The position numbers were made by a program, and so were the translations under genes. This document shows positions 1 through 10,603 of a DNA stretch of 64,000 nucleotides, in pieces. The stretch's first letter is position 1; every line of letters begins with the position of its first letter. The notes below the pieces were generated by a model, which was given only the letters and a program-made list of their open reading frames with translations, was not told where the DNA came from and made no database searches. This stretch comes from Arcuatula senhousia (lineage: Eukaryota; Mollusca; Bivalvia; Mytilida; Mytilidae), in contig OZ020306.1 in the NCBI GenBank assembly GCA_963971305.1, forward strand, positions 37,779,512 through 37,843,511, read 5' to 3'.

Positions 1-640
1 TTAAAAAAATCGACATGTGGAATAATTTACTGCATTCGAATGTAAGAAATCGTTGCCAAAATTTATGGGGTTATGTCGCCCTGTTTACGTAGTTCCCATA
101 TGCGAAAAGCAGTCGCTTTTTCTACCGAGGGAATGGACAACAACTCATCATAACCACAAAAATTTACGCACACCTTATCTATCTGCTATTGGATAACTTT
201 CTCAGCGTATGCCATTTGGGACACTGATTTTTTTCCCACAAATTACTAGCACAAGTTATGTAAATTCAAATTGATTGAAAATTAACGCTTTATTTTTACT
301 GCAACTTACATCTTCTATATAAAAATCGAATAATCAATGAAAATCTACTGTTTTCCCTTTAAATTTGCTTTATTCTTTTGATTTTACAACGATAATTCAC
401 GTTTGTACACACAGACCGGGTGAACGGTATTACATTTTATTTTCTAACTGAAAGTGAACACTTTACACATCTGAATTTATGGAAAATTGCAAATTCACAA
501 ACTTTTACACAATTTCAAAGTAATTTTCACTCCAAAATACTTAAAATCATTTTAGTTCTAGAATGTTTTAATAACTTTGCTAAAAAAATCGGATTTTTTT
601 ATCAAACTGTACTCTGCGCCGATTTACCGTTACAGGAAGT
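1..640. other. AT-rich sequence with no gene seen
   Basis: This stretch has no coding exon or recognisable repeat that I can support. The short open frame at 420-647 is low in complexity and has no domain-like pattern or splice context. Confidence 0.4.
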
Positions 641-689
641 CCAATGATGACGTTTCGTCCTGTCGGTTACTCGTCCCTAACTATGTCAA

Positions 690-1113
690 CCATAACTTAC
701 AACACATATAGGAGTTACGGCCCCTTTAAGGTGAAAAATAGCGTTTTTTTATTTGTTTGCCTTCTAGTATGAAAAATATTGCAGAAATAGAAAAGCGGTT
801 GTTTTTTTTTCATTTTTAGGCCTATAGAATGAAATCTATAGCAGATAGAGAAAAGCTGTTGCTTGCTAAATCATTCAGCTCACATAGCTCTACAAAAATC
901 TTCATAGGATTGAAGATTTCAGATGACCCCTTATAGGGTTTATGGTCCCCAAATAACGGTCTTCCATGTTTTGGGCCTATAAAATGAAAACTATAGGAGA
1001 TAAAGAAAAGCTGTTGCTTGCTTTTAAGTTCAGCTCAAGTAGCTCTACAAAAGTCTTTATAGGGTCGACATCAAGACAAGGTGGGCGATTCAGGCTCCTG
1101 GGAGCCTCTTGTT
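690..1113 (+). mobile_element. 3' fragment of the 157-bp-unit hairpin element
   Basis: The unit containing AAAGCTGTTGCTTGCT recurs near 850 and 1005, with the accompanying phrases GATGACCCCTTATAG and AGCTCTACAAAA. It ends in the hairpin GGCTCCTGGGAGCC followed by TCTTGTTT (about 1093-1115). The same units and end occur in the fuller copy at 31076-32025. The 5' end is absent, so this is a truncated copy. Confidence 0.75.
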
Positions 1114-1760
1114 TGAAAACTTTTGACTTTTCAACCTTGTACACCACATTGCAACACGAAAAGCTGAAGTATAGTCTGAAAAAAAATCTCAAAAAGGGCT
1201 TTTTCACATTCTCGGAACTTTGTGATGTTTTAAGTTATAATTTTACATATTTTTTTTCCAAAACATCTTAAAAAATAAAATCTGTTACACATTGGACCAA
1301 GTTTGCACTAAGCTTGATTTCCTTATTGACAACATATTTGGTACATGTGGGGGAGAAATTTTTCAACAACAAATTGCCATTCCAATGGGCACAAGTTGTG
1401 CTACTCTCCTTGTTTTTGTACTCCTACGACACTGAATTTCTTAGATTTGCATCTCGAATATGACCAAGGTTGTCATCTAGTACAAAGCAATATACTTCAC
1501 CTGATTACGGTGTTTATATTTCACAACTTATTCAATATGCCAGAGCTTGTACAGTTTTTTTTCAGATTTTTTTTTTATACGACATCGCTGTCGCCGTGAC
1601 TGACAGTTAGACAAGTTTACAAGAAAATACGTTTCATACGTACGGTTCCTAAAAAAATCTACCTTCGTAATCAGCCACTGGTGGATAAAGTCAAAATTAG
1701 GTTTAACGTATTGGACATTGATTGTTTTGTCCAAAACTACTTGACCGACTGTTGTCTATT
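1113..1760 (+). pseudogene. Decayed reverse transcriptase fragment
   Basis: Broken pieces of a retroelement reverse transcriptase read in shifting + frames. The motif FDFSTLYTTLQHEKLK lies near 1120-1170, LIDNIFGT near 1325-1345, IPMGTSC near 1380-1400, LDLHLE near 1440-1460 and YGVYISQLIQYARAC near 1508-1550. The same motifs in the same order occur in the copies at 40991-41419 and 41521-42301, which supports the call. Frameshifts, and the loss of the catalytic-box segment between 1420 and 1430, make it non-functional. The family may be Penelope-like; that is an inference from motif style only. Confidence 0.75.
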
Positions 1761-1769
1761 TTTTTTAAT

Positions 1770-2300
1770 TGTCGAAAAACATGGCTGTCGTTACAATAAA
1801 TACAACATAGGGGTCCGACAGTATTTATTTGGGCAAATTACTTGAAGACAAAAGCAGATATCAAAATTCTGTTTATATAAAAGCAATCTTAACGTCAAGA
1901 TCTATCAATCCTGAAATTGTGAAGAAGATCCAAAAAAAACCATGAAGGAGCTTTGCACTTTTCTTGATTTTTTATGCATTTTGCACATATTATCCTCAAT
2001 AATTTTACAGAATTTCCTCATTGCATTTAAAACATTTACTCCTATGACACCTTAAGTCCGATGGTAACAATACTCATTAAAGTTGTATATTTGCATTAGA
2101 TGTATAGAACTGATGGGGGGATTTCAATTGGTTGTAAAACATGTCCGCCATGGCTGAAATAGAACACAAGGATAAATTGCAGTTTTCTGCTATCAACAAA
2201 AAACACGGTGACGGATTTTCAAATTCTGACAGATATCATAAGTAATTAGCACATCAAGATCTTGCTGTCCTGAAATTTTAAAGAACCATCAATCCATATA
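1770..2300 (+). repeat. Degenerate copy of the 500-bp-unit family
   Basis: Phrases typical of the 16.4-22.0 kb array appear here in diverged form: AACATGGCTGTCGTTAC, AGATATCAAAATTCTG, CACATCAAGATCTA and TGAAGAAGATCCAA, then a second set near 2040-2300 (ACTCCTATGACACCTTAAG, GTCCGCCATGGCTG, AAATTGCAGTTTTCTGC). The ends are missing. Confidence 0.65.
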
Positions 2301-2710
2301 GGAGTTTATACCCGCGTTTTGGTAATTGTAATTTTGAAATCACTGGGCGATAACCGCTGGTGGTGGACCTGAGGTCCGCGGAAGTAATCACAAGCCTGCT
2401 TGTCGTTAGACTTGTGTGACATGATTTACCATAAAATTTCTAATATGTTTGTTGTTGAAAGTTCCGATTTTAAATTGAAAATTGTTTAAAACACCAGATT
2501 TCTTTCCTTGTAATGTACATAGTCGATATCCTTGGTGCTGGATTTGGCTTCCTTGTTCGAACGTTTTGGTTTTGGGTACTTTTCGTTTTCGACAGTTTTC
2601 GAATTTGACCTTCCAATGTGTTGATTCAAATTCTACTGATGAGAGGTTCACTGTATGGAAAGAGCGAAAGGGAAAAACGGTTGATTTCTGTGCCCCGGTG
2701 TAGTTTACTC
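2300..2710 (+). repeat. Fragment of the 383-bp repeat
   Basis: It shares CCGCGTTTTGG, GGGCGATAACCGCTG, CAAGCCTG, CGATATCCTTGGTGCTGG and CTTCCTTGTTCGAACG with the tandem copies at 61083-61865. The final part (AGCGAAAGGGAAAAACGG, GATTTCTGTGCCCCGG) also occurs inverted at 5785-5840. Confidence 0.8.
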
Positions 2711-2779
2711 CTGTGTCATTGTGGTATTGTGGGTAAAACAGACGATTGTAAACATCCGAAAGACGAAAATATGTCATTT

Positions 2780-3470
2780 AGGTAAGAAAAATAGATATAC
2801 TAGTGTTGTAAAGGTTCATTTGTAGTTTCTTACTTGTCACTCTATTGTTTTCTACCCAGTTTTAAATCAATAGATAAATAATGTAAGAAATATCGCAATG
2901 AAAAAACAAAAAGTTAAAATGTTGAAAATCGCATAATTCTATGGTACATCTGTGAGCAGTTAGTAAGTGTAAATATACTTTATAATACTTTAGAACATAT
3001 TATACTGTCGAAGATTAGTAATTGTCCTCTCAAGTATAGTTACGGCTGTGTTTAACTTATGAGGCGAATGTTTATTGTGTGCCCTGCTGCTGTTAAGTTC
3101 TGTGTACGCTGTAGTTTATTTGAGAGCAGTTTTTAATGTAGCGAAAGTTTATTTATGTGTTTTGATAAAACTTATCAGAATAGAAAAGACCTTTTATTTA
3201 TAGAAAAACTCATTTCTAAGTAGCAGTTTGCGTTTTAAATCCTTATTTGATGAAATATCTCATGAAAGGTTGACAAAAAACATACAATAAATTACTGATT
3301 TGTTGTTTTGTAAACACTCAATAAAAATGGTTGAAGAAATGCTGTCGTTTATTTCCGAGTTTACGAATGTTGATTTCTGTGCAGCAAAAATTGTTGTAGT
3401 TTTTTTCTGTGCTATTTATTTTTATTATTTGATGTTATAACATGAATGTGCTTCAAATAAAGGATAGAGG
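2780..3470. other. AT-rich sequence with no gene seen
   Basis: No exon, hairpin or family repeat is evident in this interval. Confidence 0.35.
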
Positions 3471-3850
3471 TACTGATGGAAAGGTTTTTTTTTCAATTTC
3501 AGAAATCTAAAATGGATAAATTTAAAAACGAATATTGTGAATTTTCTTCTGACTTATTCGACGATACAATTTTGCATTTTGTCCATAACCATCCCAAGAA
3601 AAAAGTAAATATTAAAATTAGATTGGATGTGAAAAAGAACAAGTTTAAGCATTTAAGATTTGATTTGAAACCAGAAGATGCAATTTTAAACTAAAAATAC
3701 ATTGTACCAGATGAAAAAAAAAACTTACAATAACCGTTGTTGACTTTGATGATGTTTTGGAACCCACATTGTCTATTGAAATTGGGTATCAAACTGTTAG
3801 TTTTATTGTGCGGAAATGTTATTTTGAAAAGTTATTTTGAAAAGTTATCA

Positions 3851-4345
3851 GTCCCGTGCGGGGCCCGGGTGGCGAACAGGCCCGCGGCAGAGCCTAGCTT
3901 GTCGTAAGAGGCGACTAAGGGTCTTGGGATTCTGATGTCGGGTCAGTGCTCAGCCCACAGAGCGACCAAGTGTGTACACTAGGTGGCTGAATAGGGTGGC
4001 CCTCGTCCGCGGGGGTTGTCAGGTCTATAATACGGAAACCCTGACCGCTGACCATTGTGGGCCAACGTGTGTGGAGAGTGCCATGCTCCATGCACGTAAA
4101 AGACCCCTTTGTGGACCGCCAAGTAGTGCACCACATAGGCTAAATTTTCCGCCCCTACCCACTTCTCCCCTTTTCCTGTGGTTCTTCAAAATTTACCGGT
4201 CCTTGTTTCCCACCCCATCCCCATATTTCATTTATCATCATCATTTCATGTTCATTTGATCACCCTTTTTATGTTCATCGCATGTAACTAACCTATATAG
4301 CGTTGCACGGGCTTAAAACACCAACTCACTCACTCACTCACTCAC
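3851..4345 (+). mobile_element. SINE, ACTC-tail type, copy 1
   Basis: A 495-bp element that starts GTCCCGTGCGGGGCCCGGG, carries a conserved core around CACGTAAAAGACCCC, and ends in an (ACTC)n tail. It is flanked by a perfect 13-bp target-site duplication, TGAAAAGTTATCA (3838-3850 and 4346-4358). The short open frames inside it repeat in other copies and are not genes. Confidence 0.92.
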
Positions 4346-4446
4346 TGAAAAGTTATCATACACAAACCGACTACTGTAAACCAGGAAATTATCGAGACAG
4401 TTTTATTTTGCGATTTTCGCACTGTCATTGCTGCACCTAAATTGAA

Positions 4447-4964
4447 TTATTTAGTTAGTTAGTTATTGCTTTACTCCCAAGCAGCACGATTTCGGCTATA
4501 TCCGGGAGATGAACATGAAAGTGGTGATACAATGAACATAAAATGATGATGAAGTGCAGGAAATGGGGACACAAGGCCAATCGGGTAGGAGAGTTTTGAC
4601 TGCCACTGGAAAAAGGAGTGATGGGTAGGGACGGGAAATTTCGCCTCCTGCATGGGGATCATACGGGTCCTACTCTTACCGAGACCTGCAGGAGGGTTCT
4701 TTTACGTGCGAGGAACGTGACATTTTTCCCAACACGGTGCACCACTATGGTTTGCGGTCAGGTTTTCCGCATTATCGCCTGACGACCCCGCATCTCTCGA
4801 TGTCAGGGCTGCCCCATTCAACCACCTGGGGCACACATCCCAGTCGCTTTGTGGGCAAAGCGGCCTGACCCGATGTCAGGTTTTTGAGCGCACTTTAGTG
4901 GACTTTTACCGACAAGCTTATCGCTGCTGCGGGCCTATTCGCCACCTTGAACCTGCACGGGTTC
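4447..4964 (-). mobile_element. SINE, AACT-tail type, copy 1
   Basis: Read on the - strand, it starts with a diverged CCCGTGC-type head and ends GTAAAGCAATAACTAACTAA. It carries the core GCACGTAAAAGAACCC. An 11-bp target-site duplication, CCTAAATTGAA, flanks it (4436-4446 and 4965-4975). Head and core resemble the ACTC-tail SINEs, so this is a sister subfamily. Confidence 0.9.
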
Positions 4965-5062
4965 CCTAAATTGAAAAAATACACGGTGCGATATGCGTTC
5001 TCCATTGTAGTCTTAATGGACAATAAGATTACGATGCAAATTTAAAACTGTGTGACTTGAAA

Positions 5063-5765
5063 CTCAGTAGTCCTGAGTTTACAGTTTACAAAAAATACTC
5101 AATACATGTATTAATATAGATTTTATCACAAATAAATTTTGTCGTGCTTTGTTTAAAAGAGTTTTATATATTTTTTTGTAATTTATAGAATAAGTAAAAC
5201 ATAAGATGGTTTAGACAGGGTTGTAAATGAACACTTGTTTTAAAATGATCCTGGTTTAGAGTTAGAATTACAGTTATATTTCCATTATTTGATCTGATTT
5301 TCTATTGCCAAGTATTTATGGCTCCGAACGAAACATTCGCAACCACACAAATAAACTTCCGCGGGCTCTGCAATATACATTCGCATGGAGAAAATCAGCA
5401 CAGAAATATACATTCGCGGTGCAAATTTTACCACCTACTTTTATTTCATCGATCTGTCTTGAACCTTTGCATTATTAAACTTTTTTTATCAACAATAAAA
5501 TTCTATATATACTTAAATACACGATGAACAGTCTTTGTTCAATTTGTTTTCATCTGCAAGTGTTTTATTTATGTAATTTTAAAAAAAAAACGTGTTTTAT
5601 TTTTAAATTGATGACTTTTTGTGATAAAAAATAGCGTATAACATAAAAATTCAAGTAAAACTTGAATAAACTATATTGTTACTATCTAATGTTGAAAGCA
5701 CCGATGATGCAGGATATGTAATTATTCAATAATTAAGTAAAAAGGCAGAAAAAACAGACGACTTT
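5063..5765. other. AT-rich spacer
   Basis: No gene or family repeat is seen, apart from a short poly-A run at 5581-5590. Confidence 0.35.
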
Positions 5766-5910
5766 ATTTTGCGCACAGCAATAAACTACATCGGGGCACA
5801 GAAATCAACCGTTTTTCCCTTTCGCTCTTTCCATACAGTGAGGTTACTCCTTGAAATATTGATATATAGCATATCCAAATTAAGCGTTAATACCCGCGTT
5901 TTGGTATTTG
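5766..5910 (+). repeat. Rearranged piece of the 383-bp repeat
   Basis: The first part (about 5785-5840) is the reverse complement of 2648-2706. From AGGTTACTCCTTGAAATAT onward it follows the 61.4 kb repeat in direct orientation, through GCATATCCAAATTAA to CCGCGTTTTGGTATTTG. So an inverted segment is joined to a direct one. Confidence 0.7.
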
Positions 5911-6049
5911 TAATTGTCCTTTTACTTGATTTTTTCAATGATGTTTGCACTTATTAAGCTCGATATCTTAAAAACTATATGAGATATTTAAAAAATTGAA
6001 ATTACACATTGTTCTACATCATACAGTCCCTGTTTAGTAAGAGCTTTCC

Positions 6050-6200
6050 AATCTACCGTATATGGGAAATGGTATCGTGTATGGGGATGGGGATAGTAAA
6101 TATGAATGGTAAATTGGGAATGGGGATGGTACATGTAAATGGTACATGTATCTTGAATTTGATTTGTCCATTGAATGGGAAATGGGGATGGTAAATGTTA
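6050..6200. repeat. Degenerate GGGGATGG / GGTAAATG minisatellite, site 1
   Basis: Irregular reiteration of TGGGGATGG, GGTAAATG and TACATGTAAATGG-like words. A second site at 7395-7545 has the same words. Confidence 0.7.
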
Positions 6201-6920
6201 TTTCGAATTAAATTCCTCCATATTTTTACATAGTAAATTTAGATTGTAAATGATAATATAAATCTTAATTTAAATTTTCAATATTTTGAATTAAGGTAGT
6301 ACAATAGTAAAAAATCGGTAGGATAGAATTTTTTTAAATTTTGTCATAAGAAGTATCTATGTGCATATGTTTGAAAAATAAAATAAAAAGAATAGGTCAC
6401 CGTGCTTAATTTCTATAGAAAATTGATCAAAAACAGTTCAAATTTGGCTATTTTTATATAGATTGAGTAGGGAAAAATGTCTTAAACTACTTTTTTTCAA
6501 ATTTCACGGTTTTTGTTACATTTTGTCAAAACATCAATTTTTGGAAGTTCTTTGAAAAAAAGGTATAAAATCATGGGGACACCGTTAATTTTCTGAAAAT
6601 AAATTGGAAAAACTGAATTTTTCCTACACATTTCATACAAATTATCTCCCTTGAAAAAAGTACGGGAAATGTTATAAAATTAATATAAGAGTTAGTTTTT
6701 GTTTCAAACTTATTTTTTCTCGAATAATTTATCATACTAACAATCTTCATACAGTTAAATAGCAATGTTTTTGCATTTGCTTAAATTTGGTAACATGCTC
6801 AGTAAAGATGCTCAGTGTTATACCACTGTACTACCTTAAAAAAAATATTTTATTGAAAGGAATTCAAATATAGAAAATATAAAAAGACTGTATAGACTGT
6901 ACACAAGTAACAACAAGGCC

Positions 6921-7330
6921 AGGATCAAATTAAATGACGTACATGTATGCTGTTTTAAGATACGGCCCAAGATCTCTATGGAAATTGCTTACATTATTTT
7001 TATATATTATTAATAATTCTAGAATAAATGCAATACAACTCCTTAAATTAAATATTAAATAAATTAATAAAAATAAACACTTATATTTTAATATTTCTAT
7101 CTAAATTGTTTATAGATACTGACTGATAAAGTGCACTAGTTATAATTACATGCACCAGAAAGTTCAGGATCAAATTAAATGACGTACATGTATGTTGTTT
7201 TGAATTACGGCCGTAGATCTCAATGGAAATTGCTTACATTATTTTTGATAAATTATAAATAATTCTAGAATAAATGAAATACAACTGCTCTGCTTTTAAA
7301 TAAAAAAATTAATAAATAAATAAAAATAAA
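6921..7330 (+). repeat. Direct tandem duplication, ~245-bp period
   Basis: AGGATCAAATTAAATGACG, then ACATGTATG, AAATTGCTTACATTATTTTT and AATTCTAGAATAAATG, occur from 6921 and again from 7166. The two copies have diverged moderately. Confidence 0.8.
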
Positions 7331-7394
7331 CACTATATAAATTTGAATATAATTAAATCAATAAGTAGATTGAATACGATTATCGATAATAAAC

Positions 7395-7545
7395 AATGAT
7401 ATTGTGGGTATGGGGAAAATTAGTGATGCATGGGGAATGGACTGGTAAATGGGGATGGGGATCGTAAATAGTGTACGAGGATGAGGATAATATATAGGGT
7501 ATGGGGATGGTATATTGTACAATGGTAAATGGTGAGAGAGGGAAG
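7395..7545. repeat. Degenerate GGGGATGG minisatellite, site 2
   Basis: The same words as at 6050-6200 (GGTATGGGG, AAATGGGGATGGGGATCG). The two sites bracket the 245-bp duplication, so the whole 6.0-7.6 kb block may be one repeat complex. Confidence 0.65.
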
Positions 7546-7699
7546 TTTTTACCGTACGAGTACTGTATGTAATAAAGTCAATGTTGTAGTACCGTTCATT
7601 TTTTAGGATACATCCCCTCAGAATGTAAAAAAAAGAAAATAACAATAAGAGGCTTTCAATTGCTGAAATATAATTCTACACATTACTGCATTTAGTTAA

Positions 7700-8395
7700 A
7701 CCATATTGTCAGATGAAACTTTATTTAACTTTTACTCTTTCCAATGCCAGGTAGTTTTTGCCTGATAGCCTATAGTTTAAGTTTAGGAATATAAGTCAGA
7801 TCATGATACACGCAAGAACACGCGGTTCATTTATGTTTTGCATTGTATTTTGTTTAACTGTTTTTAGGTGCTTCTTTTTCAATCTTCTGGTTTAGTTAAA
7901 CACCCGTTTAAGGACCTGACAAAGTTGTAAGGGAATAGCAAAAAAATGTCAGGGTACAAGCTAAAGTTTGCACTGTCAGCCGATTGTGAGCAAAAGACAA
8001 AAGGCATATAAGAATAAAACTGTAATGAGAATGAAATGTTATGTATATGTTTGACAAAATCAAGAAGAGAGTGGAAACTGATGTTGGCCTGTGAAGAATT
8101 GATTTTGTCTTAGAACCAAAACATCAAAGACTAGTCCTTTTTCAGATCTGTTATACATTGGTTTTGGAAATTGTGGTTTCGGAAAAGCTTATGGACATAC
8201 AGGACAGTATCATTTCTATACACAATCTTTGTTTATCAGATAGCGATTACTTCTTACTTTTCCCGATAGCTACGTGTATTCTAACTTCTTTTATTGATTC
8301 TTCATTGCAAAAATATATTTATGGTTTGCATTCAAAGATACTTTGTTTGATAGTTTGAACAGACATTTACCAAAGATTTACCAAAGAATCAATGA
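7700..8395. other. Unannotated AT-rich sequence
   Basis: No supported gene is present. A 66-codon open frame at 8158-8358 lacks splice or domain support. Confidence 0.3.
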
Positions 8396-8399
8396 GGCA

Positions 8400-8660
8400 C
8401 CATTTTGCATCCGAATTTTATAAGTCCGAAAGGGCAACGACAAGACTGTCAAACAAGAAATAAAACAGCACAAAGAAACACGAAACACAAAATCACGCGA
8501 ACTCAAGTCGTAACCAGGGTGAACCCAGGTGCTCCAGAAGAGTAAGGGGTTCCTGCCTGCTAAAGTACACCTGTCGTGCTTCTTATTTCAAATTCAGTGT
8601 TTCAAATCCGGCGATGGAATACAAAACAAAACTCTCCACAAACCAACATCTGCACTCATT
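8400..8660 (+). repeat. Fragment matching the RT element's flanking repeat
   Basis: AGTCCGAAAGGGCAACGAC, GGTGCTCCAGAAGAGTAAG and AAACCAACATCTGCACTC match the sequence that follows the reverse transcriptase copies at 40640-40960 and, inverted, 42300-42545. A further copy lies at 26645-26830. It is probably the 3' untranslated part of that retroelement. Confidence 0.7.
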
Positions 8661-9300
8661 TGAAAGATAGATATCCATAAATTTCTATAGAAATTATGAG
8701 TGTTAGAAAGAAAAAAAAACTGGTTAACACCAGTATATCATTAGACTGTTATCCACCATTTTTTTTTCGTTGTTAAAAATCATACACCATAGGTATGGTT
8801 TTTTATTGTTTTTTCATACTTTTTCAGATTTCCAAAGTCGACCACAGCCGGTTATACCCCACGTTATCAGTTTCGTGAAGTTCCAGATGTCTACATGAAC
8901 AAAACGCTCAAAATGGGACAATATCATTTCAAAATAGAAAAAAAAAACATCGCAACACTATTTTGATTTAATTTTTTCTAATGCCATTGTTACATACAGT
9001 GACATATAAAAACAACCAGTAGATAAAACATAAACGTTTGTGTAAAATTAAGCATTTTTATCTAGGTTGAATGGAAAATGCACTATATTCATACCCTCTG
9101 CATTTTCTTTCTAGAAAGTTTATCTCGCTTATGGTAAATTCAGCCTATCATATTGATTGTTTCAGTGTTACAAAATGACAAAATCTATTCACCAATTATT
9201 TTGTGTCATGATTGCTATAATCACTTGAGCACTTAACAATGGTCTAAATTTGTAAGAATATGATAATCCCTGTCTTCATGATAAGTACTCGCTTCGCTAG

Positions 9301-9789
9301 TATACTCTTCAAAAAAAGTTACGAATAGACAGAAAATTCCCCGTACGTTTAATGCAAATCGAAACAATTTCAAAACATTATTGCCGAGCTGTTCTGCAAC
9401 CGATTTTTACGAAATAAAATCCAGTAAAAAGAAAACAAAATAAAAATTGTTTGATTAATTTAGACCAAAATCCTCACTTCAATCGTTTTTAAGACATTGT
9501 AAGTAGAACACGACTAATGTTTTTCACGGAACATTTTGCATTGATTTAAACGGGAAATTGAATCGTAAAATGTACACTTGAGTTCTACCTGCAATATCCT
9601 AAAAAGCAGCGATGTTACGATTTTACTCAAAATTAAACAAACAATCTCTATTTTGTTTGTTTTTACTGGATTTTATTTCGTGAAAATCGGTTGCAGAACA
9701 GCTCGACAATATTGTTTTGAAATTGTTTCGATTTGCATTAAACCTACGGGGAATTTTCTATCTATGCGTAAATTTTTTTGAAGAGTATA
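9301..9789. mobile_element. Foldback MITE, TATACTC...GAGTATA, copy 1
   Basis: A 489-bp element with about 160-bp inverted arms. Both ends begin TATACTCTTCAAAAAAA, followed by GAAAATTCCCCGTA, TTTAATGCAAATCGAAAC and GAGCTGTTCTGCAACCG, with few differences between the arms. There is no transposase. A diverged relative of nearly the same length lies at 59229-59719. The AAAAAAGTTACG-type end resembles Tc1/mariner-derived MITEs; that is inference. Confidence 0.88.
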
Positions 9790-9962
9790 CTTGGTTGATC
9801 ATATTCTTACATATACGAAGTAGATAGAAAAGCAAATTTGGTAACATTCTTTCTAGATTGTCAGTCTCTCATGTCTGAAATCCTACTCGAAACGTACCCA
9901 CAAGGTATAACATACGCGTACACAATGAATAACACTACAGGGAAGATACAATTGTAAACGTG

Positions 9963-10220
9963 CTAGCTGAACTTAACTATTCGTTTTAATAAATCGTATA
10001 TAAGGCGTGCTCCCTTCTTTTCACATACATCTAGCATATTACTCTTTTCTATAAAAAGTAAAAGAGAAGATATCATAATAATGTCAATATAATGATACTT
10101 AAATAATTCAAACATCATATACTTATTAAAGTCAAGTATTTTAAGGACCATATCATGATGTATATTACTGACTGGGAAGTTAAGCGGCAGAACTACATCA
10201 GAACTGACTGGACGTGCCAT
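9963..10220 (-). CDS. Unrecognised 85-codon ORF, doubtful
   Basis: An open frame on the - strand opposite and just upstream of gene A. It is rich in Leu, Ile and Lys and looks helical. Near its C-terminus the stretch MLDVCEKKGARLIYDLLKRI faintly recalls the last helices of CARD-type death-fold domains, but the usual landmarks are not clear enough for a call. It ends in a stop at 9963-9965. No upstream exon was found. The ATG-to-ATG distance to gene A is about 310 bp, head to head. It may be a chance ORF. Confidence 0.2.
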   Translation of the reverse strand: MARPVSSDVVLPLNFPVSNIHHDMVLKILDFNKYMMFELFKYHYIDIIMISSLLLFIEKSNMLDVCEKKGARLIYDLLKRIVKFS

Positions 10221-10449
10221 CTTATCATTTGTGTTATTATTGATTTATTCAAATAAAAGGGGGATTGACAATCGTGCGTTCCTACTTTTGACCAGGTGTT
10301 GAAGATTCGTCGTCGAACCAATCAATCTTTAGAGTGACACTTCTTGCAAGGTTAAGATACATAATGCAGGTCGGCTTTTATACAATTCTATTGGCCAGTT
10401 TGACAATAAACCACTAATAAAAAACATAAATAACTTTAAAATACAGTAT

Positions 10450-10533
10450 TACATCACCAGATTGTGATGCACAGTCGAGATATAATATCAATCGTTTGAT
10501 TCAAAGCCCGTTAGTGCTTCTTGTTCTAGGACG
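10450..10533 (+). promoter_or_regulatory. Possible core promoter and 5' leader of gene A
   Basis: A TATA-like word (GATATAATATCAA, about 10479-10491) lies roughly 50 bp upstream of the gene A start codon. The spacing would fit a short leader, but AT-rich sequence makes such words common. A distal untranslated exon remains possible. Confidence 0.25.
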
Positions 10534-10603
10534 ATGACTTCTTTTTGTATCAATATGTGCTATAACGTAGCTTTCGTATGCATTTTTCTGACTTTATTTC
10601 AGG
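10534..10603 (+). CDS. Gene A exon 1: signal peptide
   Basis: The ATG at 10534 opens 23 codons with a hydrophobic core (VAFVCIFLTLF). The exon ends CAGG|GTATGT after the first base of codon 24, matching the phase of the Ig exon at 12090. It was found by looking for a phase-1 leader exon. Cleavage probably falls at or just after the exon join. Confidence 0.82.

Larger units (their letters stand above)
3503..5062 (+). pseudogene. Possible decayed coding exon split by two SINEs
   Basis: A pyrimidine-rich acceptor (TTTTTTTTCAATTTCAG, ending about 3502) precedes 63 open codons rich in Lys and Asp that stop at 3694. Past a run of A, another open stretch (about 3730-3845) reads protein-like (VDFDDVLEPTLSIEIGYQ). 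A short one also occurs near 4967-5050 (KKYTVRYAFSIVVLMDNK). Two SINEs lie inside it (3851-4345 and 4447-4964). I recognise no domain. It may be the remains of a gene or of a transposon ORF, or chance. Confidence 0.25.
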
